A DNA stretch of 64,000 nucleotides from Campylobacter coli LMG 9860 (GTDB taxonomy: Bacteria; Campylobacterota; Campylobacteria; Campylobacterales; Campylobacteraceae). Position 1 is the first letter of the stretch. Each line of letters begins with the position of its first letter. Both the position numbers and the translations under genes were made by a program. Location: NCBI RefSeq assembly GCF_000254135.1, contig NZ_AINS01000006.1:16247-80246 (forward strand), in the 5' to 3' direction. The notes beneath the pieces were generated by a model, which was not told the origin of the DNA, ran no database searches, and saw nothing but the letters and a program-made list of their open reading frames with translations. This document shows, piece by piece, positions 28,035-35,945 of the stretch.

Positions 28035-28834
28035 CGCACCCTTTGCAAGAAGTCATAACGATTAACTTCTTGCAAGGCATTATCCTTTTTTCTAAGTTGC
28101 TTCACAAAGCTCTCATTAAAATTGAAACTAAAACCCACCTGCAAAACAGTATCGTCAATAGCTTCATTTGCACTAAAATCACGGCGTAATATTTTTAAAC
28201 TCAAAACACTATAGGGCGAATACGACACTTGATAATTTATCTTCTCACTATCCTTGCTGATATCAAAGATAAAAGCACTATAAGATGGTATAGTAAAACT
28301 TACTCCAAACTGCAAATTTTCATCTGCTTCATTTGGAACATAATAATTACTATAAGCTTTTACAAATTGATAATAACCCAATTCAGCTCCAAAGCTTTTA
28401 CTTTCTTTTTGCTCTTTTTGCCCATCAATAAAGCCATTTATACCCAATAAAAAATCATCTTTCTCATAACGATTGATTAAACCACCTGAATAATTATAAC
28501 TATCTTGTGTAGCATAAAATTCTTTTTGAAAAAGCAAAGAATTATTCTCCCCCTCATAAAGCGAGTTTAAATTTTTAATTTGCACATTTTCATTTTGAAA
28601 ATCTAAATTTCCATCCGTTTTATCAATACCATTTTTATTTTCTAATACATTAGATAATATACCATTTAAAGCACTTTTAAAATCAATATTTTCTTCCTTT
28701 ATTGTCGGTGCTTTTTGGGTAGCTTGATAATTAAATTTTTGCCATTTATTTTGATTATTTTTTAAGGCATTATCTAACTCATCGGCATTTAGCAAAGAGA
28801 AAAAAAGTATAAGCATATATAAAATACTTTTCAT
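28031..28834 (-). CDS. Outer-membrane protein resembling the beta-domain of inverse autotransporters (intimin/invasin type)
   Basis: A secreted protein of 267 residues with signal peptide (MKSILYMLILFFSLLNA, cleaved before DELDN). I use the second start codon, ATG at 28834, because AGGA lies six bases before it. Residues 65-255 alternate as in a beta barrel, and LLGINGFIDGQ, SFGAELGYYQFVKAYSNYYVP and VLQVGFSFNF resemble the intimin/invasin translocator domain. The C-terminal NRYDFLQRVR resembles the short linker that follows that barrel. There is no passenger domain, so it ends where adhesin repeats would start. Equivalent to Cj1193c, usually called a periplasmic protein. It converges with dctA. 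Confidence 0.6.
   Translation of the reverse strand: MKSILYMLILFFSLLNADELDNALKNNQNKWQKFNYQATQKAPTIKEENIDFKSALNGILSNVLENKNGIDKTDGNLDFQNENVQIKNLNSLYEGENNSLLFQKEFYATQDSYNYSGGLINRYEKDDFLLGINGFIDGQKEQKESKSFGAELGYYQFVKAYSNYYVPNEADENLQFGVSFTIPSYSAFIFDISKDSEKINYQVSYSPYSVLSLKILRRDFSANEAIDDTVLQVGFSFNFNESFVKQLRKKDNALQEVNRYDFLQRVR
28043..28088 (+). terminator. Hairpin between dctA and the convergent barrel gene
   Basis: TTGCAAGAAGT (28043-28053) and ACTTCTTGCAA (28065-28075) form an 11-pair stem with an 11-base loop, followed by CCTTTTTTC near 28083-28090 on the plus strand. It would end dctA transcription, yet lies inside the 3' coding end of the convergent gene. Confidence 0.5.
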
Positions 28835-28947
28835 CACTTTTCCTAAAATTATAATTTATTTATTTTTCATTATAAAAAATTAAAATAAATAAAAATTAGC
28901 TACAGAGAATAAGAGCTCTAAAATTTGCAAATTCAGGATTATAAGGG

Positions 28948-28953
28948 TATAAT
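28948..28953 (+). promoter_or_regulatory. Likely -10 box of the phosphate transporter gene
   Basis: TATAAT lies 24 bases before the ATG at 28978, preceded by AT-rich sequence. The Shine-Dalgarno (AAAAAGG) is some distance from the start and looks weak. Confidence 0.45.
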
Positions 28954-28977
28954 TAAAGTTAAAAAAGGCTTAACTTT

Positions 28978-30504
28978 ATGCAAAAAGATAATCTTATCGC
29001 ATTTATCATCTTTACCATTAGCGTAATCGCATTTATCATTTGGGGATTTGGCTATATCTCCCAGCACCAACTCATACTCTTTATACTCGCTTCCATTTTT
29101 GGCATATTTATGGCATTTAACATAGGCGGAAATGATGTAGCAAATTCTTTTGGTACTAGTGTGGGAGCTAAAACCGTAACCATAAAACAAGCTTTGATCA
29201 TAGCAGCTGTTTTTGAACTCAGCGGTGCTATTTTTGCAGGGGCTGAAGTAACCAAAACTATACGCAGTGGAATAGTTATATTTCCTGAACAATTTGATCC
29301 TATGCTTTTTGTTGCTATCATGCTAGCCGCTCTTTTAAGCTCGGGTGTTTGGATTTTTATCGCCACAAAAAAAGGCTTGCCTGTATCTACTACACATAGT
29401 ATCATTGGTGGTATAGTTGGAGCTAGTATCATGATGGGGCTTTTAAAATTTGATGGATCACAAACCTTATCCATGGTTAAATGGAGCGAAATAGTAAGGA
29501 TTGCTGTATCTTGGGTGATTTCACCTCTTTTAGGAGGACTTGTAGCTTATATCATCTACTCTTATATAGATAAAAAAATACTCAAACCCTCAGAGAAACT
29601 TGGCGAAGAATTAAAAAATTTAAAGAAAGAAAGAAAGAAATTTAAAGAAAATTATTTTTTAAATCTTAAAACCAAAAGTATGGAAGAGCAAATCAAAGAA
29701 CTCTCAGCCATAGCCTTAGAGGATGAAGGACAAGAAAATAGCTTCTATAAAAATCAAATCAAAGAATTTAAAGAAAAAGAAAAAAATATAGATATTTATT
29801 CTGTTTTAAAAACACATATGCCTATTATCGCTTGCATTGGAGCTGCTATAATTGCTGCTATGTTTTTATTTAAAGGTTTAAATAATGTTAGCACTTTAGA
29901 TATTTTGCAAAATTTTTGGATTATAGGAATTGTAGGAACCATAAGCTATGTTGTAACCTTTGCCATAGTAAAGATTGTTAAAAAAACCGAATTAAACAAA
30001 ACGACCGATAGACTTTTTGCTTGGTTTCAAATTTTTACCGCTTCTAGTTTTGCTTTCTCTCATGGGGCTAATGATATAGCTAATGCTATTGGCCCTTTTG
30101 CTGCGATTTTAGATGTTCTTAAAAACGGTACTATCAATGCAAATTCTCCCGTACCTTTTGCTGCTCTAGCTATGTTTGGAGTCGCTTTGGTTATAGGACT
30201 TTGGTTTTTAGGAAAAGAAGTAATTACCACTGTGGGTTCTAAGCTAGCTTCTATACGCCCTACCACAGGATTTAGTGCAGAACTTGGAGCAAGTATAGTC
30301 ATACTTTTAGCAACTCAATTTGGAATTCCAGTAAGCTCAACACATATTTTAATCGGTGCAGTTTTGGGTATAGGGGTATATAATAAAAATGCAAATTGGA
30401 TGATGATGAAACCTATAGGTTTAGCTTGGATTATTACTTTGCCAGCCGCTGGGATAATGGCAGCACTTGTATTCCTAGGATTTAAATTAAGCTTAGGACT
30501 TTAA
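28978..30504 (+). CDS. PiT family inorganic phosphate transporter
   Basis: An inner-membrane transporter of 508 residues. It has the two inverted PiT signatures, FNIGGNDVANSFGTSVGAKT in the N-terminal half and FSHGANDIANAIGP in the C-terminal half, and the paired PVSTTHSIIGGIVGA and PVSSTHILIGAVLG motifs. A hydrophilic cytoplasmic region (about residues 195-275, rich in Lys and Glu) separates the halves. It imports phosphate with cations, or metal-phosphate complexes. There is no phoU-like pit accessory gene next to it. Equivalent to Cj1194. It ends in a strong terminator. Confidence 0.93.
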   Translation: MQKDNLIAFIIFTISVIAFIIWGFGYISQHQLILFILASIFGIFMAFNIGGNDVANSFGTSVGAKTVTIKQALIIAAVFELSGAIFAGAEVTKTIRSGIVIFPEQFDPMLFVAIMLAALLSSGVWIFIATKKGLPVSTTHSIIGGIVGASIMMGLLKFDGSQTLSMVKWSEIVRIAVSWVISPLLGGLVAYIIYSYIDKKILKPSEKLGEELKNLKKERKKFKENYFLNLKTKSMEEQIKELSAIALEDEGQENSFYKNQIKEFKEKEKNIDIYSVLKTHMPIIACIGAAIIAAMFLFKGLNNVSTLDILQNFWIIGIVGTISYVVTFAIVKIVKKTELNKTTDRLFAWFQIFTASSFAFSHGANDIANAIGPFAAILDVLKNGTINANSPVPFAALAMFGVALVIGLWFLGKEVITTVGSKLASIRPTTGFSAELGASIVILLATQFGIPVSSTHILIGAVLGIGVYNKNANWMMMKPIGLAWIITLPAAGIMAALVFLGFKLSLGL

Positions 30505-30527
30505 GCTTAATTTAAAATTATTTTTTC
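30481..30527 (+). terminator. Strong terminator at the end of the phosphate transporter gene, shared with convergent pyrC-like gene
   Basis: TTTAAATTAAGCTTA (30481-30495) and TAAGCTTAATTTAAA (30502-30516) form a perfect 15-pair stem with loop GGACTT, followed by ATTATTTTTT. The left arm encodes the last residues of the transporter, and the T run lies in the 3' end of the convergent gene. Confidence 0.75.
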
Positions 30528-31688
30528 ACCCTTTACAAGATGTAATTTAACCTTTCCAAAAAGTTTGTCATTTGCATAAAGTGAGCTTTTTGGAGCAGAA
30601 ATTTCTTCATTTTGATCAAAAAGAACCAAATTTGCTTCCTTACCAACTTCTATAATTCCACTATTTAAACCTAAAAATTCACTTGGATTTTGGCTTGTTG
30701 CTTTGCAAAGATTTTGCCAAGTTAGAAGATCTTCTTTGATAAGAAAAGTATAACAAAGGCTCATAAATTCACATACACTATGAATGCCAAAAGCCGCCTC
30801 ATCAAAAGCTAGATCTTTTAAAGAAATAGACTTTGCGCTATGTAAAGAACTTAAGAAGTCTATCTTTCCTTGTTTTAAAGCTTGTTTCAAACTTTCTTTA
30901 TCTTCTTTGCTTCTTAAAGGTGGATTGAGTTTTGCTGCTGTATTAAATCCAGCACATGTACTATCATCTTTGATTAAATGATGTATGCTGATAAGTTTTA
31001 AATTTTCATCCTCTAAAAGCTCTATAGAACGCTTAAGACTGAGCAGATCAAAAATCACTTTAACACCATAAAATTTAGCTATTTCTTGAATCTTTGCTAC
31101 TTCACTACTTTCAGCTACTGCGCTCATGCCTGCAAGACCTAATTCAAAACCTGTCTCACAATCATTCATCACGCCATTATCATCAAAATTCTCATCATGA
31201 CATTTTACAAAAATACTTTTTTCTTTCATTAAAGCATATTGCATACCTACACGCAAAATATTTGCATTACTCGAACTCTTAAGTTCTAGAGCATGCGCAC
31301 CTTTGTTAAAAAGCGTAGCTAAATTCTTAAGCTTGCCTTGTTTGTCTAAAGCACAAATACTTGGAAAAATTTGAATCTTTCTAGTTTTTAAATTCTGCAA
31401 AAAAAGCGAAAAGCTTTCTTCATCAAAATCCATGCAATCACGCAAGATTATAGCACCAACCCCTCCTCTTAAGCACTCTTTTTCTAAGAGTTCTAAATTG
31501 CTTAGGGAGAATTTATCATTTTTTAAATTTACACATAAATCTACAAAGGATGGCAATAAAGTCATTCCTTGAGCATCTAATACTTCATCATTATCGTCTA
31601 AATTTGCGCCTATTTTTACTATCTTTCCATCTTTAATTAAAAGATCTTGTAAATTTTCACCATAAATTTTAGCATTTTTAATCAGCAT
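30507..31688 (-). CDS. Dihydroorotase-like protein lacking metal ligands (pseudo-dihydroorotase)
   Basis: A 393-residue protein of the amidohydrolase superfamily, DHOase type I length. The usual HxH motif after strand 1 (normally GxxDxHVHLR) reads PSFVDLCVNLKND, so both zinc-binding histidines are missing, and the catalytic Asp region (usually DHxP) is also changed. The overall frame (LIKNAKIYGENLQDLLIKDGKI; C-terminal ANLVLFDQNEE) is intact. In Pseudomonas such inactive DHOases hold aspartate transcarbamoylase together; the same is likely here. C. jejuni has this as pyrC2 (Cj1195c), with a separate active pyrC elsewhere. Followed by gpsA upstream, eight bases away. Confidence 0.85.
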   Translation of the reverse strand: MLIKNAKIYGENLQDLLIKDGKIVKIGANLDDNDEVLDAQGMTLLPSFVDLCVNLKNDKFSLSNLELLEKECLRGGVGAIILRDCMDFDEESFSLFLQNLKTRKIQIFPSICALDKQGKLKNLATLFNKGAHALELKSSSNANILRVGMQYALMKEKSIFVKCHDENFDDNGVMNDCETGFELGLAGMSAVAESSEVAKIQEIAKFYGVKVIFDLLSLKRSIELLEDENLKLISIHHLIKDDSTCAGFNTAAKLNPPLRSKEDKESLKQALKQGKIDFLSSLHSAKSISLKDLAFDEAAFGIHSVCEFMSLCYTFLIKEDLLTWQNLCKATSQNPSEFLGLNSGIIEVGKEANLVLFDQNEEISAPKSSLYANDKLFGKVKLHLVKGEKIILN

Positions 31689-31696
31689 TGAAACTC

Positions 31697-32596
31697 CTAA
31701 TTATCCTTTGTTTTTAATAAATTTTGTACTGCTTGTTTAACATTTTTTCCTTGCAAGATCTGTACTATTTCATTTACAATAGGTGTATAAATTGCTTTAT
31801 CTTTTGAAATCTTTGCTATAGCATAGGCTGTTTTTACCCCCTCTGCCACCTCACCTAATTCCTGTAAAATATCATCGAGTTTTTTTTCTTTTGCCAAAGC
31901 CAAACCCACGCGATAATTTCTTGACAGTACACTAGTTGCAGTTAAAAATAAATCTCCTGCGCCCCCAAGCCCCAAGAAAGTTTCTTCCTTAGCTCCAAAA
32001 AATTTACCAAAACGATGCATTTCAATAAGACCTCTAGAAATCAAAGAAGCCCTTGCATTATTTCCAAGTCCTAAACCATCGCTTATACCGCTAGCAATGG
32101 CTAAAACATTTTTATAAGCGCCACAAATTTCAGCACCGCGCACATCATCATCTGTATATACTTTAATAAAATCTGGAAAAAAACTTGCAAATTTTTTACA
32201 TAATTCTTCTTTTATCCCACTTACAACTAAAGCACAAGGAAGATTTTGCATTACTTCGGCTGCAAAAGAAGGACCGCTTAAAACACATAGCTTATCTCTA
32301 TCTATAAATTCGCTAAAAATTTCATCTAAAAACTTACAAGTTGAAGTATCTATACCCTTAGAAGCGATAAGAATTTTTTGACCCTTGTTAACAAAATTTT
32401 GTTTAAGCCAAGAATAAATTCCTTGAGAGCTTAAAGCAAAAACCAAATATTCACAATTCAAAGCCTGCTCTAAACTCACAAAATAAGGCAAATCTCGCTG
32501 TGTGAGAGAAGTCATAAAACAAGTATTATTAATACTTAAAGCACTATATAAAGCACTGCCCCATTTTCCTGCGCCGATGATTGCAATTTTGCTCAT
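31697..32596 (-). CDS. gpsA: Glycerol-3-phosphate dehydrogenase [NAD(P)+]
   Basis: A cytoplasmic enzyme of 299 residues that makes sn-glycerol-3-phosphate for phospholipids. It has IAIIGAGKWGSALYSAL at the N terminus, the LSGPSFAAEV motif near residue 118, and catalytic-domain marks GAYKNVLAIASGISDGLGLGNNARASLI (read in parts), with the conserved Lys and the NAR(A/S) motif. It is slightly shorter than E. coli GpsA (339). It shares one base with the gatB stop. Equivalent to Cj1196c. Confidence 0.95.
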   Translation of the reverse strand: MSKIAIIGAGKWGSALYSALSINNTCFMTSLTQRDLPYFVSLEQALNCEYLVFALSSQGIYSWLKQNFVNKGQKILIASKGIDTSTCKFLDEIFSEFIDRDKLCVLSGPSFAAEVMQNLPCALVVSGIKEELCKKFASFFPDFIKVYTDDDVRGAEICGAYKNVLAIASGISDGLGLGNNARASLISRGLIEMHRFGKFFGAKEETFLGLGGAGDLFLTATSVLSRNYRVGLALAKEKKLDDILQELGEVAEGVKTAYAIAKISKDKAIYTPIVNEIVQILQGKNVKQAVQNLLKTKDN

Positions 32597-34014
32597 CAGC
32601 CCAACTTTGCTTTTAAAATTTCATTGACCTTGTTAGGATTAAAGGCTCCCTTACCTTCTTTCATAGTCTGCCCTACAAAGAAACCAAAGAGCTTATCCTT
32701 CCCGCTTTTATACTCTGCAACCTTATCAGCATTGGCATTTAAAATTTGCTCAATTACTGCTTCGATAGCTGAATCATCGCTAACCTGCTTAAGCCCTAAC
32801 TTTTCAATCGTTTCATCAATATCCATATCTGGATTTTCAAAAACATGAGCTAAAACATCCTTTGCTGCTTTTGCACTGATCACACCCTCTTCTATGCGTT
32901 TGATTAAGGTACCAAGTTTGATCGCATCTACTGGGGAATTTTCTATCGTTAATTCCCCTTTTAAAAGTCCCATAAGCTCAGTATTTAACCAATTTACACA
33001 AAGCTTAGGATTTAAATTTAAAGCAATCAAACTTTCAAAAAAACGACTTAATTCAAGCGATCCTATAAGCACCTCTGCATCGCTTTCTTTAATACCAAGT
33101 TCATTTATATAGCGCATTTTTTTCTCATCAGGAAGCTCAGGAATTTGAGTATCTAAAAATTCATCTTTTAGTAAAACAGGCAACAAATCAGGATCTGGAA
33201 AATAGCGATATTCTGCCGCTTCTTCTTTACCACGCATACTTCTTGTAACTAAATTTGTTGTATCAAAAAGTCTGGTTTCTTGAACTACTTCTTGTTCGTA
33301 AGTTCCATCTTCCCAAGCCTCACTTTGTCTTTTTACCTCATATTCTATAGCTTTTTGGATAAAACGGAAAGAATTAAGATTTTTAATCTCTACTCTAGTG
33401 TAAAGCTTAGTATCGCCCTTTGGTCTTATACTTACATTAGCATCACATCTAAAACTTCCCTCTTGCATATTTGCATCAGAAATATCTAAAAAACGTATGA
33501 TAGAATGAAGTTTTTTAAGATACGCCACTGCTTCATCACTGCTTCTAAGTTCAGGTTCGCTTACAATTTCAAGCAAAGGAGTTCCTGCGCGGTTTAAATC
33601 TACTTTAGAATAATTATTTTCGTGGATATTTTTACCCGCATCTTCTTCTAAATGCGCTCTTGTAATACCTATGCGTTTATTTTCACCCTTTACATTGATA
33701 AAAAGCTCACCTTTTTCTACTATAGGAATATCAAATTGTGAAATTTGATAAGCTTTGGGCAAATCTGGATAAAAATAATTTTTTCTATTAAAAACACTTT
33801 TTTTGTTTATAGTGGCATTTACCGCTTTCCCAAAAGCGATGGCCTTTTTTACCGCTTCTTCATTTAAAACAGGTAAAGCACCCGGTAAAGCCAAACAAGT
33901 GGGACAAACATTTGTATTTGGAGCTTCTCCAAAAGAAGTTGCGCATGAGCAAAATATTTTTGTTTTGGTGTTTAGTTGAGTATGTACTTCAAGTCCTATA
34001 ACTACTTCAAACAT
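32596..34014 (-). CDS. gatB: Aspartyl/glutamyl-tRNA(Asn/Gln) amidotransferase subunit B
   Basis: The kinase-like subunit of the tRNA-dependent amidotransferase, 472 residues, which with GatA and GatC converts Glu-tRNA(Gln) and Asp-tRNA(Asn). Signatures include [40 protein letters not shown] and [17 protein letters not shown], plus the C-terminal YqeY-like tail domain. The zinc ligands of the cradle domain are in FCSCATSFG and CPTC. gatA and gatC are not in this window. Equivalent to Cj1197c. Confidence 0.96.
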   Translation of the reverse strand: MFEVVIGLEVHTQLNTKTKIFCSCATSFGEAPNTNVCPTCLALPGALPVLNEEAVKKAIAFGKAVNATINKKSVFNRKNYFYPDLPKAYQISQFDIPIVEKGELFINVKGENKRIGITRAHLEEDAGKNIHENNYSKVDLNRAGTPLLEIVSEPELRSSDEAVAYLKKLHSIIRFLDISDANMQEGSFRCDANVSIRPKGDTKLYTRVEIKNLNSFRFIQKAIEYEVKRQSEAWEDGTYEQEVVQETRLFDTTNLVTRSMRGKEEAAEYRYFPDPDLLPVLLKDEFLDTQIPELPDEKKMRYINELGIKESDAEVLIGSLELSRFFESLIALNLNPKLCVNWLNTELMGLLKGELTIENSPVDAIKLGTLIKRIEEGVISAKAAKDVLAHVFENPDMDIDETIEKLGLKQVSDDSAIEAVIEQILNANADKVAEYKSGKDKLFGFFVGQTMKEGKGAFNPNKVNEILKAKLG

Positions 34015-34090
34015 TGATTTTCCTTGAATTTTAATGCTTTATTTTATCCTTTTTTCTTTTAGAAAGGCTTTAAATATTATTTTTAAATGT

Positions 34091-34096
34091 TATAAT
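34091..34096 (+). promoter_or_regulatory. luxS: Likely -10 box of luxS
   Basis: TATAAT, with an upstream TGT giving an extended -10, lies 32 bases before the luxS ATG. AAGGAG stands six bases before the start codon. The hemerythrin gene at the right end has an almost identical TGTTATAATCTW box. Confidence 0.6.
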
Positions 34097-34128
34097 CTAT
34101 AAAATAATTTATATACAAAGGAGTTAAA

Positions 34129-34623
34129 ATGCCATTACTTGATAGTTTTAAAGTAGATCATACCAAAATGCCAGCACCCGCTGTGCGTTTAGCTAAAACA
34201 ATGAAGACACCAAAAGGCGATGATATTAGCGTATTTGACTTGCGTTTTTGCATACCCAATAAAGACATCATGAGTGAAAAAGGTACGCATACACTAGAAC
34301 ACTTATTTGCAGGTTTTATGAGAGATCATTTAAATTCGGATTTGGTTGAAATCATCGACATTTCGCCTATGGGATGTCGCACAGGTTTTTATATGAGTTT
34401 AATTGGCATACCTGATGAAAAAAGTGTGGCCAAGGCTTGGGAAGCTGCAATGAAAGATATTTTAAATGTGAGCGATCAAAGTCAAATTCCTGAACTCAAT
34501 ATCTATCAATGTGGAACTTGTGCTATGCATTCTTTGGATGAAGCAAAAGAAATTGCACAAAAAGTTTTAAATTCTACCATAGGCGTAATGAACAACGAAG
34601 AATTAAAACTTGAAAATATCTAA
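34129..34623 (+). CDS. luxS: S-ribosylhomocysteine lyase
   Basis: A 164-residue iron/zinc enzyme that splits S-ribosylhomocysteine into homocysteine and DPD, the precursor of autoinducer 2. The metal ligands are the two His of [11 protein letters not shown] near residue 54-58 and the Cys of [14 protein letters not shown] near 126-130; the catalytic Cys is in MGCRTGFYM. It recycles homocysteine that MetE (encoded 2.1 kb downstream) remethylates. It differs from C. jejuni LuxS at a good number of positions, chiefly in the C-terminal 20 residues. It has its own promoter and a strong terminator. Confidence 0.96.
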   Translation: MPLLDSFKVDHTKMPAPAVRLAKTMKTPKGDDISVFDLRFCIPNKDIMSEKGTHTLEHLFAGFMRDHLNSDLVEIIDISPMGCRTGFYMSLIGIPDEKSVAKAWEAAMKDILNVSDQSQIPELNIYQCGTCAMHSLDEAKEIAQKVLNSTIGVMNNEELKLENI

Positions 34624-34626
34624 AAA

Positions 34627-34663
34627 TTAGTCCTTAAATTTCTAAGGACTAAGCTTTTTTTAA
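34627..34663 (+). terminator. luxS terminator
   Basis: TTAGTCCTTA (34627-34636) and TAAGGACTAA (34643-34652) form a perfect ten-pair stem with loop AATTTC, followed by GC and a T run of seven. It separates luxS from the met leader region. Confidence 0.8.
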
Positions 34664-34675
34664 TATATTTTTTTA

Positions 34676-34681
34676 TACAAT
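34676..34681 (+). promoter_or_regulatory. Likely -10 box of the leader-2OG oxygenase-metQEF transcript
   Basis: TACAAT within TTTTATACAATG lies just after the luxS terminator, with periodic T/A runs upstream, as in Campylobacter promoters. Transcription would start near 34688, about 24 bases before the leader peptide ATG. C. jejuni has a small RNA (CJnc110) reported just downstream of luxS, so this promoter could serve that RNA instead. Confidence 0.45.
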
Positions 34682-34711
34682 GTGCAGAATTTAACTTTCT
34701 AAGGAGAAAAA

Positions 34712-34744
34712 ATGAAACTGATGTGCCAGATGTGTAATATCTAG
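34712..34744 (+). CDS. Met/Cys-rich leader peptide MKLMCQMCNI
   Basis: A ten-codon ORF, ATG at 34712 to TAG at 34742-34744, with a near-perfect Shine-Dalgarno AAGGAG eleven bases ahead of the ATG's first base. Three of ten residues are Met and two are Cys. It precedes metQ, metE and metF, so ribosome speed at these codons could report methionine or cysteine supply. The codons and RBS are seen; translation and regulation are inferred. The region overlaps the reported position of the C. jejuni sRNA CJnc110 downstream of luxS, so the RNA may be dual-function or the peptide unused. Confidence 0.55.
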   Translation: MKLMCQMCNI

Positions 34745-34749
34745 TGCGT

Positions 34750-34779
34750 CCTTTGGCTTTAACATTATGTTTCCAAAGG
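34750..34779 (+). promoter_or_regulatory. Stem-loop after the leader peptide
   Basis: CCTTTGG (34750-34756) pairs with CCAAAGG (34773-34779) around a 16-base loop. CCAAAAGG at 34781-34788 offers a competing partner with one bulge. It begins six bases after the leader stop codon, where a stalled ribosome would interfere with folding. No T run follows, so it is not a classical terminator. Confidence 0.45.
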
Positions 34780-34804
34780 CCCAAAAGGTGGATAAGGAGA
34801 TATA

Positions 34805-34870
34805 ATGTGTAGAAAAGTCAAAAAGTTTATTTTTTTCAAAACACAACTTAAAATCCTAATTTTTAGTTAA
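34805..34870 (+). CDS. Possible 21-residue small protein or second leader ORF
   Basis: ATG at 34805 follows AAGGAG (34795-34800) at good spacing, and the frame ends with TAA at 34868. It starts MCRKVKKFIFFKTQ and is basic and hydrophobic, so it might associate with a membrane. It sits between the leader peptide and the oxygenase gene; the remaining 69 bases hold a hairpin that covers the next ribosome binding site. Nothing is known to me about this peptide. The strong RBS supports translation; otherwise support is weak. Confidence 0.4.
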   Translation: MCRKVKKFIFFKTQLKILIFS

Positions 34871-34912
34871 ATCTTACGAAACAAAATCTAAACATTAAAG
34901 ATATCTTCTTAT

Positions 34913-34934
34913 CCTTAAATATAATTTTAAGGAG
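34913..34934 (+). promoter_or_regulatory. Hairpin over the ribosome binding site of the 2OG oxygenase gene
   Basis: CCTTAAA (34913-34919) pairs with TTTAAGG (34926-34932), loop TATAAT. The right arm contains most of AAGGAG (34929-34934), the Shine-Dalgarno for the ATG at 34940. The stem could limit translation unless opened by upstream ribosome movement. Confidence 0.4.
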
Positions 34935-34939
34935 AGAAA

Positions 34940-35932
34940 ATGAATTTACCTGTACTTGATTTAAAGATTTATGAAAAAGACAAAAGTGCCTTTCTTAAAA
35001 ATCTAAGAGAAGTTACTTCAAATGTAGGTTTTTTTTATCTTATCAATCACGGTATCGATAAAAATTTAAATGAAAAATTATTTAAACTTAGTAAAGATTT
35101 TTTCAATCTTCCTAGAAGCTCTAAAGAACTTATTTCCATGGTGCATTCGCCTCAATTTAGAGGTTATACAAGCGAAGGCTTTGAATATACTGCTGGAGAA
35201 AAAGATTATAGAGAACAAATTGACATAGGCACAGAAAGAAAAGCTTTAAAATGGGATTTAAATTCGCCCCTATGGCAAAGATTAGAAGGTCCAAATTTAT
35301 GGCCTGATGAAATTCCTGAACTTAAAGAAATATTTTTAGCTTGGCACGAACAAACAAGAAACGCTTGTTTAAAAATTTTACAAGCATTTGCCGAAGCTCT
35401 TGATCTGTCTAGCAATGCCTTTGGCAAACTCTATGGTGAAAATTCTTATGAACATTGTAAAATCATACACTATCCAAAAATCTCCAAAGATGCCTCTCAA
35501 GGAGTAGGACCACACAAAGATGGTGGACTTATTACCTTTGTTTTTCAAGAAGAGCAAAACGGACTTGAGGCTTTCATAGACGATCAATGGATTAGTGTTC
35601 CTCCACTTGAAGGTAGTGTTGTGGTTAATATAGGAGAATTTTTAGAATTAGCCACTAATGGTTATCTAAAAGCTACTATACACCGAGTAAATTTAAGCCC
35701 TAAAGAACGCTTTAGTATAGCTTATTTCCTTGGAGTGCAGCTTGATAAAGATATTCCTATTTTTCCATTAAATCCTGAACTTGTCCAAGAAAGCAAGGGC
35801 GTGGATACAGATCCAAAAAATCCACTTTTAAGAAATGTTGCTAGCAACTATTTTAAAAGAATGATACGCTCACATCCTGATGTAGCACGCATTTATCACA
35901 GCGATTTAATAGAAAAATTCAGTTTCGCATAA
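34940..35932 (+). CDS. 2-oxoglutarate/Fe(II)-dependent dioxygenase, isopenicillin N synthase-like
   Basis: A cytoplasmic oxygenase of 330 residues with the DIOX_N region (LPVLDL, VGFFYLINHGID) and the 2OG-FeII core. Iron ligands are His192 and Asp194 in GPHKDGG and His248 in ATIHRVN; Arg257 and Ser259 (RFSIAY) would hold 2-oxoglutarate. All catalytic residues are present. The substrate is unknown. The gene lies 13 bases before metQ and shares the leader with the methionine genes, which suggests a role in sulfur or methionine metabolism. Equivalent to Cj1199, annotated iron/ascorbate-dependent oxidoreductase. Confidence 0.88.
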   Translation: MNLPVLDLKIYEKDKSAFLKNLREVTSNVGFFYLINHGIDKNLNEKLFKLSKDFFNLPRSSKELISMVHSPQFRGYTSEGFEYTAGEKDYREQIDIGTERKALKWDLNSPLWQRLEGPNLWPDEIPELKEIFLAWHEQTRNACLKILQAFAEALDLSSNAFGKLYGENSYEHCKIIHYPKISKDASQGVGPHKDGGLITFVFQEEQNGLEAFIDDQWISVPPLEGSVVVNIGEFLELATNGYLKATIHRVNLSPKERFSIAYFLGVQLDKDIPIFPLNPELVQESKGVDTDPKNPLLRNVASNYFKRMIRSHPDVARIYHSDLIEKFSFA

Positions 35933-35945
35933 AAAGGAGGGAATA

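Noticed and set aside
28861..28920. Possible small RNA or operator between the barrel gene and the phosphate transporter gene
   Set aside because: Only AT-rich sequence with no clear stem or terminator; it is sufficiently explained as two divergent promoters.
29052..29474. 140-residue open frame opposite the phosphate transporter
   Set aside because: Shadow of the conserved gene on the other strand, without its own start signals.
34920..34925. TATAAT just before the 2OG oxygenase gene, looks like a -10 box
   Set aside because: It lies only 15 bases from the ATG, so a transcript from it would start inside the Shine-Dalgarno. It is better explained as the loop of the RBS hairpin.
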